A DNA stretch of 64,000 nt from Actinostola sp. cb2023 (GCA_033675265.1 JAUJYZ010000967.1:658710-722709), one strand, 5' to 3'; positions 24,724 through 35,954 are shown, numbered from the stretch's first letter. Translations and numbers: made by a program. The notes: a model not told the origin generated them from the letters alone.

Positions 24724-25378
24724 CGTACCGTTGAGTCGAACTGTGCTCGAACTGTTCCTCTTTTTAATAGACTTAAATGGCTTCCGTTTTATGAAGAGGC
24801 CAAGATAAATAGACATTGTATTTTGTTTAAGAGAGTGTACGGCAATTTGCCTGAATATATGGACGACATATTACAGTGCGACTACACTAACCAAGGCCAA
24901 CCAAACAAATTTTGAATCAAATTTTCTAATCACATTTATAACGCTGAATAACAGAATGATGTCGAATTCTACAATTTAAACTGTTTCTTGTTCACTCTTG
25001 ATCATATACATACACATTTAAAGTAAAATATATGCTTTTAAAGCGAAAATTTGAAAATTTGTGCAGATTCTATTGTATAAATACTCAATTGTAATTGGAT
25101 AATTTGTATGAAAATTTGTTTGGGTGGCCTTGGTTGGTGTAGTCACACTGTAATTAGAAATAGTGATATCCATAAACGTAGTACTCGCTATAACGAAATC
25201 AACTTTATATGTCCAAAGTATAAGTTAGAAACAGAAGCTGGGAGATCATTTACAGTTACTAGTATTAAAGAATGGAACTCCTTACCTATAGATGTTAGAA
25301 AATTGTCAACCGTTAAGTCTTTTAAATCGTTTCTTATTAAAAAGGCGTTAGAAGATCAGTCCCAGCTAGATCATTTTT
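24724..25378 (+). pseudogene. 3' end of a LINE reverse transcriptase ORF, split by a MITE
   Basis: 24724-24870 encodes ARTVPLFNRLKWLPFYEEAK and then ILFKRVYGNLPEYMDDIL. 25157-25378 encodes RNSDIHKRSTRYNEINF through EAGRSFTVTSIKEWNSLP to VKSFKSFLIKKAL and a TAA. Both match the C-terminal region after the polymerase domain of CR1/L2-type LINEs, where W-NSLP and VK-FK are typical. The catalytic YxDD motif is not present, so only the tail survives. A MITE of about 285 bp separates the two parts. Confidence 0.7.
24871..25157. mobile_element. MITE inserted in the LINE remnant
   Basis: Terminal inverted repeats of about 45 bp: TTACAGTGCGACTACAC then CTAACCAAGGCCAACCAAAC on the left, and the complement ending GGTGTAGTCACACTGTAA on the right. 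The AT-rich interior has no coding sequence. Confidence 0.75.
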
Positions 25379-25379
25379 A

Positions 25380-26260
25380 ATATTTGTATTTATTTATATA
25401 TATCTTTTTATTATATATTCAGATTGTCATTGTAAATGTTAGATTCCAGGCCATTTAATCTAGTAATTTGATTCTAATTTAAGTATTTAGTATTAGGTCA
25501 GGCGGTGCTCGACACGGACCACGTGGTCCGGAACATCCAATGAGAACGCTCGATTGCCTAGCCGTGTTTTGAAGATTTTTGTGAACTTTATTTTCCAAGT
25601 GTGTGATTTATTTCGTCTATTAGAAAATTATTTTGAATATCTACACAAAACTTTTATATACAATGTGAAGGTGGATATGTGAACTACGCCTGGATGGATT
25701 CTCAAGAGCAGGTAAGGTATATTAGTACCTAAACTGTGTCCAGTTAGTATTGTGTCTTTTCATTTTTCGTTCGTCAAACATTGAATATAAGTAGTAACGC
25801 ACGAAGTGAATCCTACAGCGATCAAAGTAAGAATCCTTCATTTTTTTAGCACAGATACATTCTATAGATAATAAACTTGAAGAAAAAGTGAAGGGGCCCC
25901 AAAGGGCCTCTTCGTTTTAAAGGAGAAAATCGGCCTTGAAGTTCACGAATTTCACGAATATTGAGTATTTGAAGTGACACTTCACACGTCACTATTCATA
26001 GCAACATATAGTTTTATTACTGCGTATCTTGAAGTATTCTAGCATTATATCAGCCTGTGGATGTTTGTTACTTTAAAACTATAAATATATATACTTTTCT
26101 CACTAGGTATGAGTTCTGAAAAGTCAGCCAAGACTCGGCAAGAGCGCAGTCAAGTAAGAGCTGAGAGACTGCATCTACTTGAGTACTTCTGTATATACAG
26201 AGAAGGAATATGATAAATTCAGCTTTTGTTTTTACATGAATATTCTCATTGTACATGTAA
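25380..26260. other. LINE 3' flank and unannotated sequence
   Basis: The AT-rich 25380-25500 could be the LINE 3' UTR. After that I see no gene or repeat. Confidence 0.35.
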
Positions 26261-26261
26261 T

Positions 26262-26526
26262 AGAGTGATTCTAATAAACCTGGGCACTACTAATTATTAG
26301 TTGTCAGTGTTTATTAGATGCAAAGGAACAAAAGAAAACAAAAGAATGAGTGTCTAATAGTGTGTATTGGTGTAGTTTTAGTAGAGTGATTGCAATAAAC
26401 CTGTGAAACAGTCAGTAGACTAGACACTGGTAGACTTTATTTCCATTGTTTTCTTTTGTGTTTATTAAACTATTACACACCAGCATCTAATTTTTATTTC
26501 ACGGGTTTGTTGCAATCACTCTAAAT
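26262..26526. repeat. Diverged inverted-repeat element
   Basis: AGAGTGATT(C/G)(T/C)AATAAACCT occurs at 26263 and 26383, and AGGTTTATTGxAATCACTCT-like sequence in reverse at about 26503-26522. Inner GAAAACAAAAGAA has a complementary partner at 26446. A composite of two or more related ends. Confidence 0.5.
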
Positions 26527-27243
26527 AACCCAGGTTAATTATTGGAATCACTAATAAAAATATATATTTGGTACCACTGATTTATCAGGTTGTACATGTA
26601 AATGCTCCTGTGAATAAAAAGCCACTACAATGGGAAACCAGTTACTTATGTAATACTTGATCATGAACCCCTGGCTAGGGGGATAAAAAATTCCCCACAC
26701 TAAAATAAAGCATCATGCAGTATTCATTTCTATTGTACACTAGTCTTATTGTACAGCTGTAATATTTAATATTATTTCATACTACTACAGATGATAATGA
26801 TAATACATTATTATATTTTTTAGCAAATTCAGTTTGACGCACGGTACAGTCATCTGACTACTTTTAAAACATTCTTAACATCCATTGCACATTGCATTCC
26901 TCTTTGATTGGCTTCCTCGACAATCACTTTGGCCTGGTGCAGTCCAATTCCCTTGATTGATGTTACCCACCTCCCTGATGTTACATGGTATACAAACACT
27001 ACATAGCTTGTGTACATGTAATTAATAATTCTTAGAGACTTGTTTTAATAATATCTGTATTGTTGATAAGGCCCGCTATTACCAGTTTGTATTGTACCTG
27101 TGTAAATAAAAATAAAACAAATAATGAATGGTAAATGAATATAAACTAAATCTTACCATACTAGTACATACATTGGGAACCATACATCAGTATAACCATT
27201 TGTATATTTTATATACAATTAGGTTTCTTTAGGACACACATTT

Positions 27244-27274
<31 letters not shown>

Positions 27275-27600
27275 CAAACTGAATCAATAGTTGTGAGTTT
27301 TACTATCACAATGTAAATCAGTACGTGGACCAAGTACGTACTGATAGTCCAGTATACATACAATTGGAACTACATGAAAGCTTTACGATCGATTCCAACA
27401 CTACAATACACGTCGATAATTTATATGAGTTGCTCGTAATATTTGGCAGCCTGTCAAACACTACTATGGGCTGAATGTTGTTTGACTTCAGAAGTTCAAT
27501 ATAACTCATAAATAGGTCAACATATAAACTAGAGAGAAAGCTAAGAAGTATGTTATATAAAGGAGAAGAATAAGCTTTATACATCAAAACTTCACGAGTC
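26527..27600. other. No recognised gene
   Basis: Contains an ATT microsatellite at 27244-27274. No convincing coding sequence on either strand. Confidence 0.4.
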
Positions 27601-27737
27601 TACGCCTACCACAGGGGTGTTTAGACAATCACCTAATACGCCTCTGATACAGTTTATATACTGTCACATTTTAAGCCAATAAACTAGTCGGGAAGCATTT
27701 TATATTTTTCTTACTATACTACTTACTGCAACATTTT

Positions 27738-28985
27738 AGGCCGTTAACTAACGGCCTAAAATGTCACAGTATATACAACACTGATCACCGAAAGAGAAAT
27801 AAGCCGTTAACTAACGGCCTAAAATGTCACAGTATATAACATTGATCACGGTAACTAAAATGTCACAGTATATACAACACTGATCACCGAAAGAGAAATA
27901 AGCCGTTAACTAACGGCCTAAAATGTCACAGTATATGTACAACAATCATCACCGAACGAGAAATAAGCCGTTAACTAACGGCCTAAAATGTCACAGTATA
28001 TACAACACTGATCACCGAAAGAGAAATAAGCCGTTAACTAACGGCCTAAAATGTCACAGTATATGTACAACAATCATCACCGAACGAGAAATAAGCCGTT
28101 AACTAACGGCCTAAAATGTCACAGTATATAACATTGATCACCGAACGAGAAATAAGCCGTTAACTAACGGCCTAAAATGTCACAGTATATAACAATGATC
28201 ACCGAACGAGAAATAAGCCGTTAACTAACGGCCTAAAATGTCACAGTATATGTACAACAATCATCACCGAACGAGAAATAAGCCGTTAACTAACGGCCTA
28301 AAATGTCACAGTATATAACATTGATCCCGGTAAAGGTAAAATTAGGCCGTTAACTAACGGCCTAAAATGTCACAGTATATAACAATGATCACGGGTAAGG
28401 TAAAATTAGGCCGTTAACTAACGGCCTAAAATGTCACAGTATATAACACTGATCACGGTAAGGTAAAATAAGCCGTTAACTAACGGCCTAAAATGTCACA
28501 GTATATAACATTGATCACGGGTAAGGTAAAATTAGGCCGTTAACTAACGGCCTAAAATGTCACAGTATATAACACTGATCACCGAAAGAGAAATAAGCCG
28601 TTAACTAACGGCCTAAAATCTCACAGTATATAACATTGATCACGGTAAGGTAAAATTAGGCCGTTAACTAACGGCCTAAAATCTCACAGTATATAACATT
28701 GATCCCGGGTAAGGTAAAATTAAGCCGTTAACTAACGGCCTAAAATCTCACAGTATATAACATTGATCACGGTAAGGTAAAATTAGGCCGTTAACTAACG
28801 GCCTAAAATCTCACAGTATATAACATTGATCCCGGTAAGGTAAAATTAGGCCGTTAACTAACGGCCTAAAATCTCACAGTATATAACATTGATCACGGTA
28901 AGGTAAAATAAGCCGTTAACTAACGGCCTAAAATCTCACAGTATATGTACAACAATCATCACCGAACGAGAAATAAGCCGTTATC
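27738..28985 (+). repeat. Palindromic minisatellite, left array
   Basis: About 19 units of 55-66 bp, each with the perfect 18-bp palindrome GGCCGTTAACTAACGGCC (or AGCC at its left edge), then TAAAATGTCACAGTATATAA and one of two spacers: CATCACCGAACGAGAAATA or GATCACGGTAAGGTAAAATT. One unit near 27850 has lost the palindrome. The array ends in a truncated unit at 28980. Confidence 0.95.
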
Positions 28986-29223
28986 AAAATTCCGATTCAG
29001 TTTTTGATTTCAAACCGTCGTGAAGACAGGAGCTCACGGAGGTACTTCAAGCTCAATTATAGTGACTATGAACACTCTCGAAGATCAAGAAGTTAACTCA
29101 GAATAAGTGGTATACCGTCTTGTGGTCATGAACTAATCACCACGAACTGTCTATGAATATTTGCTTTACGGTCTTGTGTTCAATTATCTTAATTTTAGTG
29201 ATTTGATTCCGTGTCTGAATAAA

Positions 29224-29293
29224 GTTCGTTCGTTCGTTCGTTCGTTCGTTCGTTCGTTCATTCATTCATTCATTCATTTATTCATTCATTCGT
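29224..29293. repeat. TTCG/TTCA microsatellite
   Basis: Tandem GTTC then ATTC units. Confidence 0.9.
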
Positions 29294-29309
29294 CAATAAC
29301 TAATATATT

Positions 29310-29475
29310 GGGACAGGAAAGTGTCCGTTGTTCATATTATCCGTTGTCCGTATTAAACGGGTATATATTTTATAGACATTTGTATGAGTTTCGGCCGGGA
29401 CAGAACAACATGTCCGTAATAATCGGGTATCGATATCCGTATTGACCGGGTGTCCGTTATGCCGAATTCCACTGA
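29310..29475. repeat. Remnant of a pogo-like MITE
   Basis: Repeated GTCCGTTxTT / GTCCGTATT blocks end in TGCCGAATTCCACTGA, resembling the GG(T/A)TCCACTGTA end of pogo/Tigger-type MITEs. Degenerate. Confidence 0.4.
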
Positions 29476-29509
29476 ATGCTCGATGTATGTGAGTACGGTC
29501 AAAAATGTC

Positions 29510-29600
29510 ACACTATATACAACGAACAATCATCACCAAACGAGAAATAAGCCGTTAACAAACGGCCTAAAATGTCACTTGCCGAACGGGAAATAAGCCA
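29510..29600 (+). repeat. Isolated unit of the palindromic minisatellite
   Basis: GTCACACTATATACAACGAA, AATCATCACCAAACGAGAAA and GCCGTTAACAAACGGCC match the left array, but with a broken palindrome. Confidence 0.8.
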
Positions 29601-29652
29601 CTGTTCATCCAGCCAGAAGTATTGCCAGAAAACGTTTTCCCTGGAGAGAGAA

Positions 29653-29744
29653 TACAGTTGAACCTCCGTTTGCGACCACTCTCGTAAGCGACCACAAAGT
29701 TTGAGATTTTGGGTGGTCGCTTAATTACGCGAGGTTCTACTGTA
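29653..29744. mobile_element. Pogo-like MITE (92 bp)
   Basis: Ends TACAGTTGAACCTC and GAGGTTCTACTGTA are imperfect inverted repeats bounded by TA. The inner GCGACCAC pair is also inverted. Known: Tc1/mariner-pogo MITEs have CAGT(T/C)GAACCTC-like ends and TA target sites. Confidence 0.7.
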
Positions 29745-29904
29745 TTTCCAAACCAAAAAAAGTTACTGAATGTTTTTGATTTATTATTTTATAAAATAAA
29801 ACAATTCCCAGGAACAAAATTATTTTCTATTCACGTAACCTAATATATATTCTGTATATTTTTATGGGATAATAGTTCAATTAATTAACTTTTTATTTTT
29901 CCCA

Positions 29905-29991
29905 GGAACCTCAGTTATTGTTCCATATAATACGCGAACCTCATCTGAGTACTGGTAGAAAAGTTATATCATATATTAGAACGCTGTATAG
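29905..29991 (+). CDS. Possible isolated exon
   Basis: Bounded by a strong acceptor (TTTTTATTTTTCCCAG) and a donor (TATAG|GTATGT). Open as EPQLLFHIIREPHLSTGRKV and nine further residues (ISYIRTLYR). No partner exon found and no family recognised. Confidence 0.25.
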
Positions 29992-30347
29992 GTATGTATT
30001 TTGCTTTTCCACCATAAAATATCATTTTTATTTTGATAAAAACATCCGCTTTGCCGTAACAGCCAGCGTATGCACTTATGATATTAGCGATTTCAAAAGG
30101 AATAGTATTCACTTATTCCTTAAATTGGGTCTATTTCAGTTACAAATCCATGGAAAGGGAATAAATTTTCCATTCTTAAATATATAGGGTCAGGGTTTCG
30201 ATATCTCGGCGGCAACGCTTTCCGTGACGGAACTAAAAGCGGATGCGAGGGAGATTAGAGACGTCGCGGCGCATGTAGAAACATCGTATTGAAAAGTTTG
30301 ACAAAGCCTCTGGAACCAGGGTAACCAAATTAATTCAAAATCAATAA

Positions 30348-31012
30348 TCAATAATATTTAATTAAATTTAACATGGTCCATCGTTGCATAGGCGAAAAAA
30401 ACGCCGCCATTACTTCTTGTCGTCTTGCCTCTGGTTGTGAGAAAGTAATGAAAAAAAAATTGTTCACGGTTGTTGTTGCGACTGGTGGTGACGGTGGTGG
30501 TGGTGGTGGTGCCGACAATTGTGTTAGGCTGGGTTGTTCCGGACATTGGGCCCTGTAATGGCCCCTTTTCCCACACCTATGGCAATGGACTAAAAGAAAA
30601 ATAAAGTTAATTGGTATCCACCAAGAGACCCTTTGTTTCCTCTATGTATTATAAAAATTAAGCCGGTTAAAGTAAAGCTTTCAGAATTATGTCCAAAGAA
30701 GATGTGATTTAATACTTGACCCAACCTCAGAATTCGACTTCCGTTAAATGTCTCTATTCTATTTGAATGACCCCACCATAGGTGTCAGTATAGGAAAACA
30801 ATTGATTACTTACAACGTCGTGGCAGCAACTGGCGCAGGTCCCGCAGTCTGGGTAGCCTTCGTCTCTGTTGAGTCTGTTCGGTTGTCCTAATTTGTCGAC
30901 GTCTGGTTGACCCTATTGAAGATGAAAATTGAAATTAATTTCCACATGTTTCCAAGGATTTTAACTTACCTTCGAACGATCCTCTCCCATAAAAAACACA
31001 ATATCTGCACAT
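30348..31012 (-). CDS. Small spliced gene with a CCHC zinc knuckle
   Basis: Three exons: 30970-31012 (donor AAG|GTAAGT), 30814-30912 (acceptor TTCAATAG, donor GTT|GTAAGT) and 30348-30589 (acceptor TTTTTCTTTTAG). In one continuous frame they give about 127 residues: a short N-terminus, a strongly basic segment (QQRRRLPRLRDLRQLLPRR), then CHRCGKRGHYRAQCP, a textbook CX2CX4HX4C zinc knuckle that binds single-stranded nucleic acid, followed by a polyproline run. The same exons also allow a phase-0 frame from ATG 31020 ending soon after the second junction; it has its own Cys cluster (PDCGTCASCCH) but loses the knuckle. It lies inside the 27.6-33.7 kb block, so it may be a gag-like or accessory gene of that element. 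Confidence 0.45.
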
Positions 31013-32029
31013 GATTCCATGCTGAACGTATCGAATTCAATTTTAACTATTTTTATTTTAACAATTTTCGCTAACTTCACGAATTTATCACTATTTATAT
31101 ATATTCAAATCTGTAAGAAAAAGTGGAAAATAAAAAGTTGAGTTGCAATTGAGTTGAGTTTTTGGACTCGAGATAATGACTTCCTCACACTACGAAGTAG
31201 ATGTTCAGAAGAGACTGTAACACAGTAGGGATTGTGTTTTGTATTCAGTTGATGCAACATGATTCCTCTTTCTGTGATTGGTCAGAACGAAGGTGCGAAA
31301 AGTAGCAATGAAACTTACGAGTCTACGTGTACTCGTAATTTAAGACTGTTGCAAAGAATGAGTTAATTGCTCACTTACGATTATCGTAAGTGACCACTTA
31401 AGTGCTGCCGGTTTATATACGGGTGTTGCACAAACGCTTTGCGCCCATTTCTTGTGTGTGAAGTGTAGAAGTGCAGAAGTCGTCCGTAAATTCACGGGAG
31501 CCCTAGAGGTCCAGTAAAACTAAGTGCGTCATGAAAAACTGATTTTACTTTCAGTTTGAAATTTCCTACAATATTTTTAATTTATAAACATATCATAGCC
31601 GGCCTTGTATTGTAAGTGCGTTTATTTGGGTGTTTCTTGGTGCTACAGTCTGCCGGCATTGTATTCTTGGTTAGGTTTCTTTGTATGCAGGGTATTGTTT
31701 TGGTTCAAGTTCATTCTTCTCGTTCTTTGTGTTCATTGCAACACCAAGAAACCTCCGTTTATTTGGACTAATTTGGATATATATTTTCAGAAAAAAGCAT
31801 TGTGCTATCTAGCGCTATTTTGAGCATGCATGTATGCCTTAGGCCGACGAGTGAGCAGTTCATCTCAGAGCAATTAGATATTAGTTGGGAGGACAATGTG
31901 CCACAACAACCAAAGAAAACTAAATGCATGGAAGATAAAATTACACAAGTGAGAGCAGGCGACACCACAATCATAAGTAATCTGTACGAACAACAGTTAA
32001 CGGCTTATTTTACCTTAACCGGGATCAAT
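31013..32029. other. Unassigned sequence; possible coding fragment at 31802-32044
   Basis: The frame 31802-32044 (plus) encodes charged sequence such as SEQFISEQLDISWEDNVPQQ, but it runs into the palindromic array and has no recognised homologue. Nothing else is supported. Confidence 0.25.
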
Positions 32030-32940
32030 GTTACTGTACTGTGACATTTTAGGCCGTTAGTTAACGGCCTAATTTTACCTTACCTTATACTGTGAGATTT
32101 TAGGCCGTTAGTTAACGGCCTAATTTTACGTTACCGGGATCAAAGTTATATACTGTGACATTTTAGGCCGTTAGTTAACGGCCTAATTTTACGTTACCTT
32201 ATACTGTGACATTTTAGGCCGTTAGTTAACGGCCTAATTTTACGTTACCGGGATCAATGTTATATACTGTGAGATTTTAGGCCGTTAGTTAACGGCCTAA
32301 TTTTACGTTACCGGGATCAATGTTATATACTGTGACATTTTAGGCCGTTAGTTAACGGCCTAATTTTACGTTACCGGGATCAATGTTATATACTGTGACA
32401 TTTTAGGCCGTTAGTTAACGGCTTATTTCTCGTTCGGTGATCAGTGTTGTATATACTGTGACATTTTAGGCCGTTAGTTAACGGCTTATTTCTCTTTCGG
32501 TGATCAGTGTTGTATATACTGTGACATTTTAGGCCGTTAGTTAACGGCCTATTTCTCGTTCGGTGATCAGTGTTGTATCTACTGTGACATTTTAGGCCGT
32601 TAGTTAACGGCCTATTTCTCGTTCGGTGATCAGTGTTGTATCTACTGTGACATTTTAGGCCGTTAGTTAACGGCCTATTTCTCTTTCGGTGATCAGTGTT
32701 GTATCTACTGTGACATTTTAGGCCGTTAGTTAACGGCCTATTTCTCGTTCGGTGATCAGTGTTATATCTACTGTGACATTTTAGGCCGTTAGTTAACGGC
32801 CTATTTCTCGTTCGGTGATCAGTGCTCTATCTACTGTGACATTTTAGGCCGTTAGTTAACGGCCTATTTCTCGTTCGGTGAAAAATGTTATGTACTGTGA
32901 CATTTTAGGCCGTTAGTTAACGGCCTAAAATGTTGCAGTA
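32030..32940 (-). repeat. Palindromic minisatellite, right array (inverted copy)
   Basis: About 15 units of 52-66 bp carry the same palindrome as the left array (read here GGCCGTTAGTTAACGGCC) in reversed orientation. Two spacer types recur, ATTTTACGTTACCGGGATCA at the inner side and ATTTCTCGTTCGGTGATCAG at the outer side. The order of spacer types mirrors the left array. Confidence 0.95.
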
Positions 32941-33063
32941 AGTAGTCTAGTGAGATAAATATATAAAATGCTTTTTTTTCCAAATCAATTTACTAACACA
33001 TACTGATTTAACGGCTTAAAATCTCACAGTATATACACTGTAATATCAACATATTATGTCATT

Positions 33064-33745
33064 ATATTAAGTCCCCTACCACAGGTAGCCCAAGCGCAGC
33101 ATTTGTATAAGAGAATGTATGGGAATTATTCAATGGTGTATTTTCAGCGTAAATATTGAATAAATGTTACTGTAACTTACTATGTGTCTTGAAGTAGTTC
33201 CTGCCAATGTCTGGAGCGAGTTTCAGAATTTTTCGGATTTTTTTCCCTCCCCTTACACAGAAGATGACAAGGTTGGAATCGAAGCCCGAAAATCGCCTTC
33301 AAACGGCTTTTCTGTACCCACTTGTTCTCGCCACGCATAAAAATGGCGATTTTGGAGTGGATTTTCTTGGCCTCAAGGGAGCTCATGGCTCAGGAAAAGC
33401 AACTGGCTCGATTCAATAAGCACAGCTACATTGCTAGGTTATCCGTTGACAGCCCTGCAAAGGCAGATTGCGATGGGATTCGAATTTCTTCGAGAAAATC
33501 GACCTGAATTAGAGCCGTTTGAAGGCGATTTTCGGGCTTCGATTCCAACCTTGTCATCTTCTGTGTAAGGGGAGGGAAAAAAATCCGAAAAATTCTGACT
33601 CGCTCCAGACATTGGCAGGAACTACTTCAAGACACATAGTAAGTTACAGTAACATTTATTCAATATTTACGCTGAAAATCCACCATTGAATAATTCCCAT
33701 ACATTCTCTTATACAAATGCTGCGCTTGGGCTACCTGTGCGCCTA
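33064..33745. mobile_element. Foldback element with CACAGGTAGCCCAAG ends
   Basis: Arms of about 240 bp are almost perfectly complementary, from CCACAGGTAGCCCAAGCGCA to GCGCTTGGGCTACCTGTG, and include CGAAGCCCGAAAATCGCC. The centre of about 180 bp has a short frame without recognisable protein. The ends match the 18114-21034 element (CACAGGnAGCCCAA). Confidence 0.85.
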
Positions 33746-33989
33746 CGGGAAGTTCAACTCACCGTGAAGATAACTGCTCCTTTGTGTATCCAGCAATACC
33801 CATTTACTGACGCAGATTTTCCAGAAAGAGTGGATATGTGTATATCGGAGGTTGTGTGTCGAATATATAGAAGAAGACCGCTATAAACCCATTGAATCAC
33901 AGAGTCACTTAGTTGTTTACACTTCGACGTCCAAATGCAAATGAGTAAAAATTTCAATTTGTCCCATCGTGCTTTGCGCTCCGTGTCCA

Positions 33990-34240
33990 ACACCGCCTGG
34001 TATTAGGTTTAAATATGCTCAGATTGTAATTTTATTATATATATATATTATATTATATTTCTTATTCTTATGCAATGTAATTTTTGTATTTTAGATTGAT
34101 GTTCAACTTTTTATAATTATATTTATAGATTTATAGATTTATTTAGTTTAGGTTAGAGGGCCACAAGTTTATCAGTCTGAGACTGTTTAGTGTCACCCTC
34201 ATAAAATAAAGTCTTTTGATTTGATTTGATTTGATTATTT
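33990..34240 (+). mobile_element. LINE 3' tail with GATTT repeat
   Basis: AGGGCCACAAGTTTATC, GTGTCACCCTCATAAAATAAA and a terminal tandem TGATT run are typical of the 3' UTR and tail of CR1/L2-type LINEs. No coding part is attached. Confidence 0.55.
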
Positions 34241-34631
34241 CTATGATTTTATGAAAAGTTGAAGAAACGTATTGAATCCAAACTATCCTATCTTTGTTAA
34301 GACGTACAAAGCGATTCAGAAAAGCTTTCAGAATTTCGATGCCAAGTTTTGGTTTATAATCACGCTGGGCACAGTAGAAGACTGAATAATTTAATTCTGG
34401 CGTGACACATCAGACTGCCGTACGCCGAATCTCATTTGTTATTCGCAAGAGTCGAATTTTTCCACGATAAAGCGTGTTTTATCTTATGCCGCTGTCTTGA
34501 TGTTTAGTTGTCTTACAATACTTACCGCTTTTATGACTTCGCATTGGCATTTAAAATTCTACTCGCGTACGCATACGGTAGCCGAGCAAATGAGAGTCGA
34601 AAATAAAGCTCCAAGTTATCACAATGGATCG

Positions 34632-34862
34632 TTTTATTTCAGACAATAAATACATACAATTGCGGATTGTTTGCGACGATTTCTCCTCCAAATATATATA
34701 ACCTTCAACATTTATCGGAAAAAAACAAAGAAAATGACAAGAATACTGAACTCTATGTGCAAATAATACGATTCACCGGAAGTTGAGCTGCTCATATTAG
34801 TAGATTCCAGGCCATCTCGGAAATATCCGCCATCTTGAAGTGGGCGTAAAATATAAAATCGC
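34632..34862 (+). repeat. Dispersed repeat copy (partner of 24178-24378)
   Basis: Matches the reverse complement of 24178-24378 through several blocks, including TATAACCTTCAACATTTAT and CCATCTTGAAGTGGGCGTAA. Confidence 0.65.
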
Positions 34863-34866
34863 CCGG

Positions 34867-34935
34867 GGCGGCCGTGTTGTATCGGTAGATATAGATCCGA
34901 GCCTTCGGTCGGCCTTCATACAACACGGCCGCTCA
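34867..34935. repeat. Short hairpin
   Basis: CGGCCGTGTTGTAT and TACAACACGGCCG flank a loop with GAGCCTTCGGTCGGC. Confidence 0.7.
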
Positions 34936-35350
34936 TATTATACCTAGTACTTATATTATTCACCAACCATTTAATATCAGAATCCTACTGGAAATCAGAG
35001 GTGACACGCAGCTGCTCAGAACAGAAAATCATTTACAAGCTAAAGTATGACGTAGGCCGTCTGTTGAAAGAAGTGTATAATAATAGAAATAATAATAATG
35101 CTCGGATACTACGCAAATCAAGCATTATTCCAGGGCTTTATTTGCGCTCTTCACAAACATGTGCGATCTTTTCGGGAGCTTATTCCACAGAAGCTGCCAA
35201 CAGCACTGAAACGAATGATGACAACTGAAAGTACTTATCAAGCGCAGATAACACAAGTCTCTGCGCGTTTAAAATCTGCGGTTTTTTTATTTTTTTATTT
35301 TTTTATAATCTTAAGAGATTATATCGAATATGTATCAAGCACAAACCCAA
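34936..35350. other. No intact gene
   Basis: 35165-35265 shares scattered blocks (TTCCACAG, GAAGCTGCCAA, CAGCACTGAAAC, AGCGCAGA) with 23660-23760 downstream of the GPCR, probably a dispersed repeat. Confidence 0.4.
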
Positions 35351-35356
35351 ACTACT

Positions 35357-35715
35357 CAGTACTGTTTTACAGCTGGTATTTCAAAAATATCCCTTCAAAT
35401 TCTTGGGAAAACATCCTGTCCTTGTATACGTGTCGAAACTTCAGGCATACATAAATGACAACTCGTGGGACAGCAGCATACGTCTGCACTTTAAATTCTA
35501 AGAAGAAGAAGAAGAAGAATACTTTATTTGCACTTTACATAATGTTACAAGTAAATATTAATAAATTTACTTGGAGGAACTGCGGTGTTGTTCATGTAAT
35601 CCTTCCAAAAAGTTCGAGCGATTACGGCTGCACAATAGATTTACCAAACAATCACACACTCATTGTTTGGAATTGGAGTGAAAAGAAAGCGGAATTTCAG
35701 CTGTTGGTAAATTAA
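35357..35715 (+). mobile_element. Dispersed repeat copy B
   Basis: Uninterrupted partner of 17371-18010. It holds a short GAA run at 35501-35519. Confidence 0.65.
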
Positions 35716-35954
35716 GATTTCGTGATGGCAAATAATGAGTACTGAATCATTGTAAATGTGCTTAGAACGAGAAAACACGACGCGACGTGAAAGGACGGCG
35801 CACGCGCTGACGAATAACTGTGAAAACGACAGTTGGCGTCCTCAACGTCATGAAGAGGATGTGAAAACAAGTGAAATGGCGTCATGAACTTGACGTCGCG
35901 ACGTTGTCACGGTAGTCAAGCAATGACCTGCATGCAAATGTGATATGCGTTCAA

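Larger units (their letters stand above)
27610..33739. mobile_element. Candidate 6.1-kb composite element with array-type inverted ends
   Basis: The two flanks are inverted copies of one another. Outer blocks: GCATTTTATATTTTTCTTAC at about 27693 against its near complement at about 32950. Next come inverted palindromic arrays (27738-28985 and 32030-32940). CACAGG at 27610 and CCTGTG at 33734 are bordered on both sides by the same 7 bp, CGCCTAC (27603-27609 and 33740-33746), as a target-site duplication would be. The right part (33064-33745) is itself a foldback, so the block may be several nested elements. It contains a small spliced zinc-knuckle gene. Extent and unity are inferred. Confidence 0.4.

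Noticed and set aside
27738..28985. CRISPR-like appearance of regularly spaced palindromes
   Set aside because: Spacers are two recurring sequences, not unique ones; there are no cas genes, and the context is eukaryotic.
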